A DNA stretch of 23,718 nt from UBA10649 sp037130755 (lineage in GTDB: Bacteria > Actinomycetota > Actinomycetes > S36-B12), in assembly GCA_037130755.1 (NCBI GenBank), contig JBAXSI010000044.1, positions 1-23,718 of the forward strand. The letters run 5' to 3'. Below are positions 15,841-23,496 of the stretch, one piece after another; the first letter of the stretch is position 1; every line of letters begins with the position of its first letter. The translations under genes were made by a program, and so were the position numbers. Below the pieces are notes generated by a model. That model worked only from the letters and a program-made list of their open reading frames with translations. It did not search any database and was not told the DNA's origin.

Positions 15841-16833
15841 TTGCCCGTTATCGACGTCCATTCGCACTACGTCCCGGCCGGGTGGCCAGACCTCGCCGTC
15901 GCGGTCGGCGGGAGTGACTGGCCGTCTTTGCGTATCGACTCGGCCACCGAGGCGACGATCATGCTCGGCGAGCGCGAGTTCCGCCGCGTCACCGACGCGT
16001 GCTGGAACGCCGACCGCCGGCTCGCGGAGATGGACGAGGACGGCGTCGACATCCAAGTGGTGTCGCCGACGCCGGTGTTCTTCTCCTACGCGCGAAGCGG
16101 TGGCCAGGCCGCCGAAGTGAGCGCGATCTTCAACGACCTCGCGCTGGACATCACCGCGCAGGCGCCCGATCGGCTGCTGCCGTTCTGCCAGGTCCCGTTG
16201 CAGGATCCGGATGCGGCCTGCCGCGAGCTCGATCGCAGCATCGCCAACGGTCACGTCGGCGTCGAGATCGGCAATCACGTCGGCGATCGCGACCTCGACG
16301 ACGATGGCATCGTGACGTTCCTGCAGCACTGCGCTGCAACGTCGGTGCCGGTGTTCGTCCATCCGTGGGACATGACCTCGTCCCCGCGGCTGGACCGATG
16401 GATGTCGCAGTGGCTGGTGAGTATGCCTGCAGAGACGCATCTCTCGGTGCTCGCGATGATCCTCGGCGGCGCGTTCGACCGGATCTCGGCCGACCTGCGG
16501 ATTGCATTCGCGCACGGCGGCGGCTCTTTCGCCTTCTGGACCGGCCGCGCCGACAACGCCTGGCAGCAGCGCAACGACATCGTGCGCGGGCGCAGCGAGC
16601 GGCGGCCCAGCGAGTACGTGGACCGGTTCAGCGTCGATTCCGTCGTCTTCGAAGCCAGTGCACTCCGTCTTCTTGTCGACGTCATGGGCGAAGGCGGCGT
16701 GATGATGGGCAGCGACTACCCGTATCCGCTCGGGGAGCGGCCCGCGGGCAACGTGATCCGGCAGGCGGGCCTGCCTGATGACCAGACCACGTCGCTGCTC
16801 GGTGGCAACGCGGCGCGCTTCCTAGGGCTCTAG
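15841..16833 (+). CDS. nbaD: 2-amino-3-carboxymuconate-6-semialdehyde decarboxylase (ACMSD)
   Basis: A 330-aa metal-dependent amidohydrolase-fold decarboxylase that turns ACMS into 2-aminomuconate semialdehyde, preventing spontaneous cyclisation to quinolinate. Metal ligands H7 and H9 (D-V-H-S-H), H174 (V-F-V-H-P-W-D-M), catalytic H225 (A-H-G-G-G) and D292 (G-S-D-Y-P-Y-P) are all there, with constant offsets from the Pseudomonas enzyme. The start is TTG at 15841, three bases after the dioxygenase stop, with an AAGGG site. The stop codon shares the CTAG palindrome with the stop of the convergent gene. No aminomuconate-semialdehyde dehydrogenase follows, so the next pathway step must be encoded elsewhere. 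Confidence 0.95.
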   Translation: MPVIDVHSHYVPAGWPDLAVAVGGSDWPSLRIDSATEATIMLGEREFRRVTDACWNADRRLAEMDEDGVDIQVVSPTPVFFSYARSGGQAAEVSAIFNDLALDITAQAPDRLLPFCQVPLQDPDAACRELDRSIANGHVGVEIGNHVGDRDLDDDGIVTFLQHCAATSVPVFVHPWDMTSSPRLDRWMSQWLVSMPAETHLSVLAMILGGAFDRISADLRIAFAHGGGSFAFWTGRADNAWQQRNDIVRGRSERRPSEYVDRFSVDSVVFEASALRLLVDVMGEGGVMMGSDYPYPLGERPAGNVIRQAGLPDDQTTSLLGGNAARFLGL

Positions 16834-17186
16834 CTCGGTCCGCGCTCGGCAGCCAGGAGCGTCGCCATCTCGGCGATGAGGCCCAGGGGCACCGGCTTGT
16901 CGAGCGGGAAGCGGGCCGTCGCCTTCGACTCCCGGAACGGCTCGATGCGGGCCTGGAATGACTCGTCGCCTACCGGGATGGGATACACGCCGATGTGGGT
17001 CTTCCACACCGCGTAGGAGATGAGGTTCTTGCCGCCGAGCGTCACGGTGGGGATCCCGTACGCGAGCTTCTCCTCGGCGCCGGCGACCTGCTGGAGGATC
17101 GCACTGCGAATGTCGATGACCCTGTCCTGGATCTCCGGTGGGAGCGCGTCGATGTACTGACGGACGGAGTCGACCTTGTCAGCCAT
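16830..17186 (-). CDS. DUF1801 family protein (YdhG-like)
   Basis: A 118-aa small protein with the DUF1801 fold signature: V-x-x-Y-I-x-x-L-P-P-E near the start, A-E-E-K-L-A-Y-G-I-P-T, and A-V-W-K-T-H-I-G-V-Y-P-I-P in the middle, then a C-terminal helix. Some family members have been described as frataxin-like iron proteins, but function is generally unknown. The ATG at 17186 has a strong GAGGAG site; an upstream in-frame extension to 17231 lies before that site and is not needed. The gene converges on ACMSD and the two stops overlap in a single CTAG. Confidence 0.85.
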   Translation of the reverse strand: MADKVDSVRQYIDALPPEIQDRVIDIRSAILQQVAGAEEKLAYGIPTVTLGGKNLISYAVWKTHIGVYPIPVGDESFQARIEPFRESKATARFPLDKPVPLGLIAEMATLLAAERGPS

Positions 17187-17209
17187 GCGACTTCTCCTCA
17201 ACGGCCAGG

Positions 17210-17274
17210 CGCCCACTGCACTGGGCGTCACGCTACGCCCTCGCGGCCCGATCTTGGCGAAGCCGCGGGCCGCG
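17210..17274 (-). promoter_or_regulatory. Three hairpins, two mutually exclusive, between the surface-protein stop and the DUF1801 start
   Basis: In minus-strand order: hairpin A pairs 17267-17274 with 17242-17249 (8 bp, GC only, with a smaller internal stem); hairpin B pairs 17235-17240 with 17223-17228 (6 bp, 6-base loop); hairpin C pairs 17222-17227 with 17210-17215 (6 bp, 6-base loop). B and C share bases 17223-17227 and cannot form together. Hairpin A could act as the terminator of the long surface-protein gene (stop at 17289), though no T-tract follows. B/C sit just upstream of the DUF1801 Shine-Dalgarno. Confidence 0.5.
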
Positions 17275-17288
17275 TCGAACGCCGTTGT

Positions 17289-20200
17289 TCAGCTGTAGGT
17301 CACCGTCACGATCACCTTGCGCCCCTTGGCTCCCGCCTCCGTGGCGATCCCTCGGCCCGTGACGTAGTACTTGCCCGCCAGCTTGCCTGCTTTCATCTGG
17401 GCAGCAACATTGCTCGCACGCGCCGTCGACAGGGTGAAGTCGTTGCTCGTGTCGCTGGTGCCCTGGACGTACCCGGTGCATACGACACTCACCGACTTCG
17501 CACCCTTCGGCACCGCCTTGACCGCATCAGCAAGAGTTGCCTTGGTGGTCGGGCTGAGCCAACTCGAGCCTGCCGCGAAGTAGACCGTCTTCTTGACGGT
17601 CTGCACCTTGGCGCCCGGAACTCGAGCGACCTTCACGCCAAGCGAGTACGACCGGACGACACCGGCAGATGCGTAGCCGTTGACCTGGATCACCGCATTG
17701 CCCGGAACGATCCCGGCCGGCAAGGTCACGGTGCCCGCAAAGGAACCGTCAGCGCCCACCGTGAATGTCCCCAGCAGCAGCGCCGGATTCAGCGCATACA
17801 CCTGCACCGTCGTGCCCGGCTGGTATCCCGAGCCGCCGACACGGACGCCGCCGCCCTGCGGGATCTGCACGACACCGGTCGATGTCAGCGGCTGCACGCG
17901 ACCTGCTGGCGTGCGACCGCCCACCGTGACCGTCCAGCCGTCACCGGCTCCGCTGACCGTGCCGGTCTTGGGCACCGGGGTCGTGGTCACCGGAACCTGC
18001 GTGCCGCCCACCGTCACGGCGGTGCCGCCCGGCTGCAACCGGTTCGTCTCCGGCGTGTCCTGCGGCCCGAGGGGCTCAGGCGTCGACGGCGTCACGATCG
18101 GGGGAGTCGAGGGCGTGGTCAACGTGGTCGTGTCAGTACTGGCAGAGGAACCTCCGCCACCACCGCCACCTCCACCGCCGCCACCTGATGCCGTCCACTG
18201 CGCATACAGCGCGGCATTGGCATTGAACGGATAGGCAGCCTGATCCGCGTAGGTGACCGAGCCGCCCGCCGTCGTCGCCCAGCCAGCAAACGTGTACCCA
18301 CTGCGCGTGTAGCTGTTCACCGTGAGAGGCGTTGAGGTTCTCCCGAACTGATCCGCCATGGTGCCGGTGCCGCCATTGGCATTGAAGGTCACGAAGTAGC
18401 CGGCGCTGCCCGTGAGGGTCAGCTCTGCGCGATAGGAGCCGTTCATGGACAAGCTGCCTGCAGTCATCTCACCAGCGGATACGGGGGGCGTCCAGCTGAT
18501 CGAGATCGTGCACGAGGCTCCGTTCGCCAGCGTCTGACCATCCTGGCAACCCGAGCCTCGGGTCGGAGCGTTGACGGTTCCCACACCGCCTGAGCCTTGG
18601 CTCACATTCGCTGAGCTCCAATCATTGCCCGTGTTGGTCATCACGACATTGACGGTGACCGCCTGACCAGCGACCTCGGCATTCGGGAACGCAATCGTGG
18701 TGAACGTTGGGCCACCGACCGTCGACGAGAAGGTCACCGGCCCGGGTGCAAGACCCTGGAGCGGTGTCGTAGCCGCCGTTGTGCCCACCGATGTGTAGGT
18801 GTAGAGAGTGGCAGTCTGCGTCGTCAGGCCATTGCGAGTGAAGTTGATGGCGACATTGCAGGACGTGTTGACGATGACGTTGAATCCTGGGCACGTGCTG
18901 GTGGCCTGATCAACGGTGAACTGACCGTTTCCGCCGATGATGTCGTAGCCGACGACGCTGAAGCCCGGGCCGCTACCGGCTCCGTAGTCGACTCGCAGGG
19001 TGCCGGTCCCGACGGACGCGTCGGGCGGCGGAGCGTTGACAGACACTGTGCCGCCAGGCACGGACTTGGCCGCCTGCTTCAGTAGTGGCATGGCGCCACT
19101 TGCCTGCGACCACGTTTGAGCGAAGCCCCAAGCCGTGAAGACGGTCGTGGGATCAGCTTGCATAAGGACGGTAGTGGAGGCCACATTGCGCGCGTCTGGC
19201 GTGGCCAAGGGGTTGACCGTGGCGTCGTAGAAGGACGCTGTGACGAGTGGGTTCGTAGAGGTACCAGAATTGAAGATCCCGTACTTCGCTCCGCTGGCGG
19301 TTACCGAGCTCCCGGTGTAGGAGTTCGTGATCGTTGCAAAGGTGTTGCTTAAGGTCGACTCTGTAGTTCCGACAAGCCCTCCCGCAGATCCAGCACTTGC
19401 CGTCACTGCGCCCGACGAGAACGAATCCGCAATGACATTCGACGCTAGGGGCTCCGTGGCCCTGAATCGTCCGACGAGCCCGCCGACTCCATTGGCTCCG
19501 GTCACCGAACCTGTGGCGAAGCTTCGAGTGATCGAGACCTCGCCGTTAACACTGTAGCTGAACCCTACAAGTCCGCCCACAAAACTGCCTGTCCCCGTCA
19601 CTGCGGAACTCGAGCTGGAGTCCAGAATCGACAGTACGCCACTACCGCCCGACGGCTGCGCCGTTCCCACGAGGCCACCGACATTGCTCGCACCGGATAC
19701 TGAGCCACTACTCGCATTGCCCTGCAAGGTGACTGAGGCAGCGTACCCAACAAGCCCACCCGCAGGTCCAACGCTGGACGACACGGCGCCCGACGAAGAG
19801 CTTCCGTAGACGCCCTTTCCGAGCCGAGCAGTCCCGACGAGACCACCGACGCCCTTCGCATTCGTGGCCGTGCTTGTCACCGCAGCCGAGGATGTGCAGT
19901 TGACGATGGCAGCAGCGGAATTCTGGAAGATGCCCACGAGTCCCCCCACTGCCGAACCCGCACTCCCGCCCTGGTTCACGGTGCCGCCATCGACGACGAC
20001 TCCTCGGATGGATCCCTCACTAGTCCCCGCAAGGGAGCCCATGAAGTCCTCACCGCTGATAGTGAACCCATGAAGTGTCAGGTTGGAAACCACCGCGACG
20101 TTGCCCACCTGAGTGAAGAGTCCCGCTTGGTTCGCACCCGTCGTCGCATACGTCAAGTGGCTGATGGTCTTGTTGTTGCCTTCGTAGATTCCCGATAGGG

Positions 20201-20448
20201 CACCGGGTGTCCACGCCCTGAAGGTCGATGGCCGCAGTCTGGATGAAGAACTTGCCAGCCGCGCACGCGGAGACATTCGCGAGGTCAGTCGCATTCGCCA
20301 CCTGGTAGGGCGCTCCCGACGTTCCGGACCCGCCGGTGAAGTCTAAGTCCGTGCATCCAACCGCCTGCGCGGGTGACGAGAACGCCGCCATCCCTCCGGC
20401 AAGGAGCGCCGTTGTACTCAGCATGGTCACAGCCCGACGAATCCACAT
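17289..20448 (-). CDS. Large secreted surface protein: GLUG repeats, Ig-like region, InlB B-repeat, OmpA-like C-terminus; apparent frameshift
   Basis: If one G is removed at 20216-20218, the gene encodes 1052 residues. Without that, residues 1-77 (from ATG 20448, GGGAG site) and the remainder lie in different frames. Order of parts: signal peptide 1 to about 29 ending PAQA; one N-terminal unit typical of GLUG proteins; seven G-G-L-V-G repeats about 27-34 residues apart (168-360); two Ser/Thr/Gly-rich beta regions with paired Cys (about 470-680); an InlB/Listeria-Bacteroides B-repeat (684-753, V-T-F-N-A-N-G-G ... Y-A-Q-W); a 12-glycine run (755-766) and Thr/Pro-rich linker; a beta domain; and an OmpA-like peptidoglycan-binding domain (about 953-1052, with L-S-x-x-R-A and G-R-G). 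It is probably cell-wall attached and involved in adhesion. No sortase motif is seen. Nucleotide composition of the GLUG part appears less GC-rich than neighbours. Confidence 0.82.
18150..18185 (-). repeat. Poly-glycine codon run in the surface-protein linker
   Basis: Twelve consecutive glycine codons (mixed GGC/GGT/GGA) lie between the InlB-type repeat and a Thr/Pro-rich linker. It is an imperfect trinucleotide repeat that could vary in length in frame. Confidence 0.85.
20216..20218 (-). other. Apparent +1 frameshift site in the surface-protein gene
   Basis: The minus strand reads CTT CAG GGC GTG GAC in the signal-peptide frame. Dropping one of the three G bases gives CTT CAG GCG TGG ACA CCC, i.e. 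I-D-L-Q-A-W-T-P-G-A-L-S-G-I-Y-E-G-N, the expected GLUG-protein consensus (I-D-L ... W-T-P ... G-x-Y-x-G-N). Upstream of this point the other frame is Arg/Ser-rich nonsense, and downstream the first frame is as well. This could be a sequencing error, a real mutation or a switch. Confidence 0.75.
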
Positions 20449-20480
20449 TTCGACTCCCGAATGGAATATCACTATTTAGA

Positions 20481-20510
20481 ATTTTAAACTAATTTTGGGG
20501 AGTGAGTCCA
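20481..20510 (-). promoter_or_regulatory. Candidate promoter of the surface-protein gene
   Basis: On the minus strand TGGACT (20510-20505, four of six to TTGACA) and TAAAAT (20486-20481, five of six to TATAAT) are 18 bases apart. They lie in a conspicuously AT-rich patch (about 20461-20497) unlike the rest of the window. The start would be near 20474, giving a leader of about 26 bases with the GGGAG site. The whole intergenic stretch with the divergent tetR-type gene is 121 bases. Confidence 0.55.
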
Positions 20511-20569
20511 TTTAAGGGGTCACCCACAGTGGCTCGCTATGCTCCCGTCGAGAAAGGGGGTCCAAAGCT

Positions 20570-21202
20570 GTGGCGAGTGACGCACCCACCACATCCACGG
20601 CGCGCCGAAAGACGCGCAGCCGTACTGCCCTGCTGCGGGCCGCCCAGGACCTCATCGCCTCCGGCGCCACCGACCTGAGCGTCAAGGCGGTGGCGGAACT
20701 GGCGGAGGTCTCCCCCCAGACCCTCTACAACCAGTTCCCCGACAAGGACGCGCTGCTGACAGAGGCCAAGGCGTCGGCCCTCGGCGACTTCGAGACATAC
20801 ATGTTCGAGCGCGGCCGCGACGTGGCTGCGCCGCTGGAGCAGTTCGCCTTGAACCTGAGACTCTTCGGCCGCGCCCCCGACACCCACCCGCACTTCGCAG
20901 CCGTCATCGCCAATTCACCGCTGTGGGTGCTCGTCGGGCAGACCGGCTACTCCCCGAGGCTCGCTGCATTCGCGGAGTCGCTGATCGTCTCTGGGCTGCT
21001 CGCCCCCGATGACGTCGAACTTGCCCTCATCTCGACAGCGGCGTCCCTTGAGCACATCATCGTGGTGCGCATGCACGACTCCTCGATCCCCGAGGCTCGT
21101 GTCGACGACCTCGTCTATCGCAACCTGCTCGACTTCGGGGTCACACGAGCCAAGGCCCGGCGCTTGGTCAGCCTGCCGCTTCCTCCGTGGCCGCGGAACT
21201 AG
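20570..21202 (+). CDS. TetR family transcriptional regulator
   Basis: A 210-aa regulator. The N-terminal TetR helix-turn-helix spans about 17-63: R-S-R-T-A-L-L-R-A-A-Q-D-L-I-A-S-G, then S-V-K-A-V-A-E-L-A-E-V-S-P-Q-T-L-Y-N-Q-F and the downstream D-K-D-A-L-L helix. The C-terminal ligand-binding and dimerisation part is alpha-helical and not assignable to a ligand. The start is GTG at 20570 with an AAAGGGGG site. It is transcribed divergently from the large surface-protein gene, so it may control that gene and itself from the shared 121-bp region; this is inference. No obvious efflux pump or enzyme target is adjacent on its own strand. Confidence 0.9.
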   Translation: MASDAPTTSTARRKTRSRTALLRAAQDLIASGATDLSVKAVAELAEVSPQTLYNQFPDKDALLTEAKASALGDFETYMFERGRDVAAPLEQFALNLRLFGRAPDTHPHFAAVIANSPLWVLVGQTGYSPRLAAFAESLIVSGLLAPDDVELALISTAASLEHIIVVRMHDSSIPEARVDDLVYRNLLDFGVTRAKARRLVSLPLPPWPRN

Positions 21203-21274
21203 CCAGGCCGCCCCTGAGGCCCGGCCCTGCCGCCTCGGATCGGTAAAGTCGTCACCGCCCGAACCAGGGCGTCC

Positions 21275-21346
21275 GCCCCTGTAGCTCAGTGGTAGAGCAA
21301 CCGCCTTGTAAGCGGTAGGTCGTCAGTTCAAACCTGACCGGGGGCT
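21275..21346 (+). tRNA. tRNA-Thr (anticodon TGT)
   Basis: A 72-base cloverleaf with every stem complete: acceptor 21275-21281 with 21339-21345 (one G-T pair), D stem GCTC/GAGC, anticodon stem ACCGC/GCGGT around the loop CTTGTAA (anticodon TGT, reading ACA), and T stem GTCAG/CTGAC with loop TTCAAAC. The discriminator base is T (21346), and CCA is not encoded, as usual in actinobacteria. A -10-like TAAAGT lies at 21244-21249. Confidence 0.96.
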
Positions 21347-21382
21347 CTGCTTCACCCCATCGCAAGGACTAGCGTCCTCGGC

Positions 21383-23476
21383 ATGATGCCGTTGCGCTGG
21401 AGACTGGCCCCCCTCGCGTTGGCCTGCTGCCTCCCCCTCCTGGTCACGCCGGCCGTCGCGGCCTCTCCGCTCAGCACCCCGTACAGCGCACGAACCGCGG
21501 ACAGCGCACCCGCCGGGAATGCCGCACCGCCGGAACAGCGCGCCCCAGACCCGTCCACGCCGATCACGTTCTTCGTGGGACTTCCCTTCGACAGCGCAGG
21601 CCTGAGCAGGCAGGCACGCGACGTCAGCGAGCCCACGAGCGCCACCTTCGGCCAGTACCTCAGTCCAGGACAGATCGCGGAGCGGTTCGGGGCAACTGCC
21701 GCAGCCGAGAATGCGCTCGCCAAGGCCGCGCGATCCGCAGGCCTCTCGTCAGCAATCGATCCCACCCGCCTGTTTGCTCGCGTCACCGGCACGGTAGCCA
21801 CGTGGGAGAAGCTGATCGGAATCCCCGCCCAGTACGTCACGGCTGAGACCAGCGTGTTCTTCGGGCAGGCGGCGAACGACACCTACGTGTTCACCGCCAA
21901 GCCGCAGATCGACGTCATCGACGGCGTGCCCGTCCCGACTCCCGAAGGCCTCACCGGCGCCGACTACAGCCCGGCTCCGCCCACCCTGGCCCGCGCCATC
22001 ACATGGTTCCTGCCCGTCTACGAGCAGTACGTTCCGGCAGCCGACACCGCGTCCCCTGCCACACAGTCGGCCACGGCACGCACCCGTGTACGGCACAGCA
22101 TGGACGGCCTGACATTCCTCGACACCGGGAACACCCCGGTCACCCCGCTGCCGACCAACAACGGCACGCCGATCGGGACAAGCTGCATCGCGACCAATGA
22201 CGTTCCCGTCTCCGGGCTCAACGGTCCGACCACGCAGGAGGCGTTCTACACCCCCGACCAGGTCTCGCAGGCCTACGGACTGACCGCGCTTCAGCACAGG
22301 TATGGATCGGCGGCATCCGGCGACGTGGCGATCATCAGCCTCAACGGTGGCTTCCTGCAATCCGACCTGCAGAACGCCGCCAACTGCTTCGGATACCACG
22401 CCCCCAACATCGACCTCCGCCGCGGCACAGGCGTGAATCATCCATTCGTCAACGTCGACGACGAGACCTCCTTGGACCTGCAGACCGTGGCCTGGACCCT
22501 CAAGAACGCCAAGGCGATCCGGTTGGTGCAGGTAACTAACGGCGCGACGTCATTCCTCGATGGCTACTCACGAGCGCTGACCGATCCACGTGGCGCGCCA
22601 GCCGCCATCTCGCTGTCGTACGGCGAGTGCGACTTCGCGGGCACGGGGCAACCAGGCTGGCGGGCCACCGAATCGCTCTTCCAGGCCGCGGGCTTGGCGG
22701 GCACGTCTCTGTTCGTCGCCTCCGGAGACCTGGGCAGTTCCACTTGCCAGGAGGGTGCCTTCCTGGGGACCGTCCAGGTCGCGATCAGCATCATCGAGCA
22801 CATTGGCGAGGAGAACGTCACTCCTCCGCTTCTTGACTACCTTCAGGGCCTCATCGATGACACCCTCGCGGCGCGCGCAATCGCGATCCCGACCGTCAGC
22901 TACCCAGCCTCGTCACCCTGGGTCACGGCGGTGGGCGCCACCCAACTGGTGCTCGGCAAGGCGAACGCGATCGAAAGCCAGGCCGTATGGAATGACCTGC
23001 AGTACTACGGAGTGCCCGGCAATCTCGTGTCCACCGGGGGATCGAGCACGTCGTTCGCGGCGCCGTGGTACCAGGTGCCGTTGCGCGCCGCCAATCGCCG
23101 GGTCGTTCCTGACGTCAGCCTGCTCGGTGCCTCGTCACCGGGCATGGCCATCTCGATCAACGGACAGTTCTTCGTCACGGGCGGCACGAGCCAGGCCTCT
23201 CCCTTCATGGCGTCGGCTCTTGCCCTGGTCGGTCGAGCTCGAGGCCAGCACCTGGGCTTCATCAATCCCTGGCTCTACGACCTCGGCCGAAGCACGCCGC
23301 GAGCCTTCCTCGACGTGGAGCGCGGCGACAACCAGTTCCCCGTGCCGCTCACGGAGACGAACCACAACGTCCCCGCCTGCTGTCAGGCCGAACCCGGCTT
23401 CGATCCAGCCTCCGGACTCGGGGCTCCGAACTTCGGCAGCCTGATCAACGCGGGCCGTGGACCCGGCGCCTCCTAG
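21383..23476 (+). CDS. Secreted S53 family serine-carboxyl peptidase (sedolisin/kumamolisin-like)
   Basis: A 697-aa secreted protease. Residues 1-27 are a signal peptide (cleavage near AVAA). Residues 60-195 form the pro-kumamolisin activation domain (T-x-F-x-Q-Y-L-S-P-like FGQYLSP at 89-95), removed on maturation. The catalytic domain has E361 and D365 (E-T-S-L-D), oxyanion D449 (S-G-D) and nucleophile S603 (G-G-T-S-Q-A-S-P), so the triad is intact. Calcium-site elements are D644-V645 and G-F-D-P-A-S-G-L-G-A-P-N (672-683). An insertion of about 45 residues (454-502) lies between the SGD motif and the P-A-S-S-P-W-V-T-A-V-G block. Family enzymes usually work at acid pH. Start choice: ATG 21383, or ATG 21386 next to it; the Shine-Dalgarno is weak, and a 5-bp hairpin (21365-21378) lies just upstream. 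Confidence 0.94.
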   Translation: MMPLRWRLAPLALACCLPLLVTPAVAASPLSTPYSARTADSAPAGNAAPPEQRAPDPSTPITFFVGLPFDSAGLSRQARDVSEPTSATFGQYLSPGQIAERFGATAAAENALAKAARSAGLSSAIDPTRLFARVTGTVATWEKLIGIPAQYVTAETSVFFGQAANDTYVFTAKPQIDVIDGVPVPTPEGLTGADYSPAPPTLARAITWFLPVYEQYVPAADTASPATQSATARTRVRHSMDGLTFLDTGNTPVTPLPTNNGTPIGTSCIATNDVPVSGLNGPTTQEAFYTPDQVSQAYGLTALQHRYGSAASGDVAIISLNGGFLQSDLQNAANCFGYHAPNIDLRRGTGVNHPFVNVDDETSLDLQTVAWTLKNAKAIRLVQVTNGATSFLDGYSRALTDPRGAPAAISLSYGECDFAGTGQPGWRATESLFQAAGLAGTSLFVASGDLGSSTCQEGAFLGTVQVAISIIEHIGEENVTPPLLDYLQGLIDDTLAARAIAIPTVSYPASSPWVTAVGATQLVLGKANAIESQAVWNDLQYYGVPGNLVSTGGSSTSFAAPWYQVPLRAANRRVVPDVSLLGASSPGMAISINGQFFVTGGTSQASPFMASALALVGRARGQHLGFINPWLYDLGRSTPRAFLDVERGDNQFPVPLTETNHNVPACCQAEPGFDPASGLGAPNFGSLINAGRGPGAS

Positions 23477-23496
23477 CCGATAGATCGCCAGCGGGA

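Noticed and set aside
15268..16515. Minus-strand open frame of 415 codons opposite the dioxygenase and ACMSD
   Set aside because: It runs antisense across two well-supported genes and has no domain signature.
21275..21346. tRNA-Thr as an integration site of a mobile element
   Set aside because: No integrase, no repeated tRNA 3' end was spotted downstream, and the following genes look like ordinary chromosomal genes.
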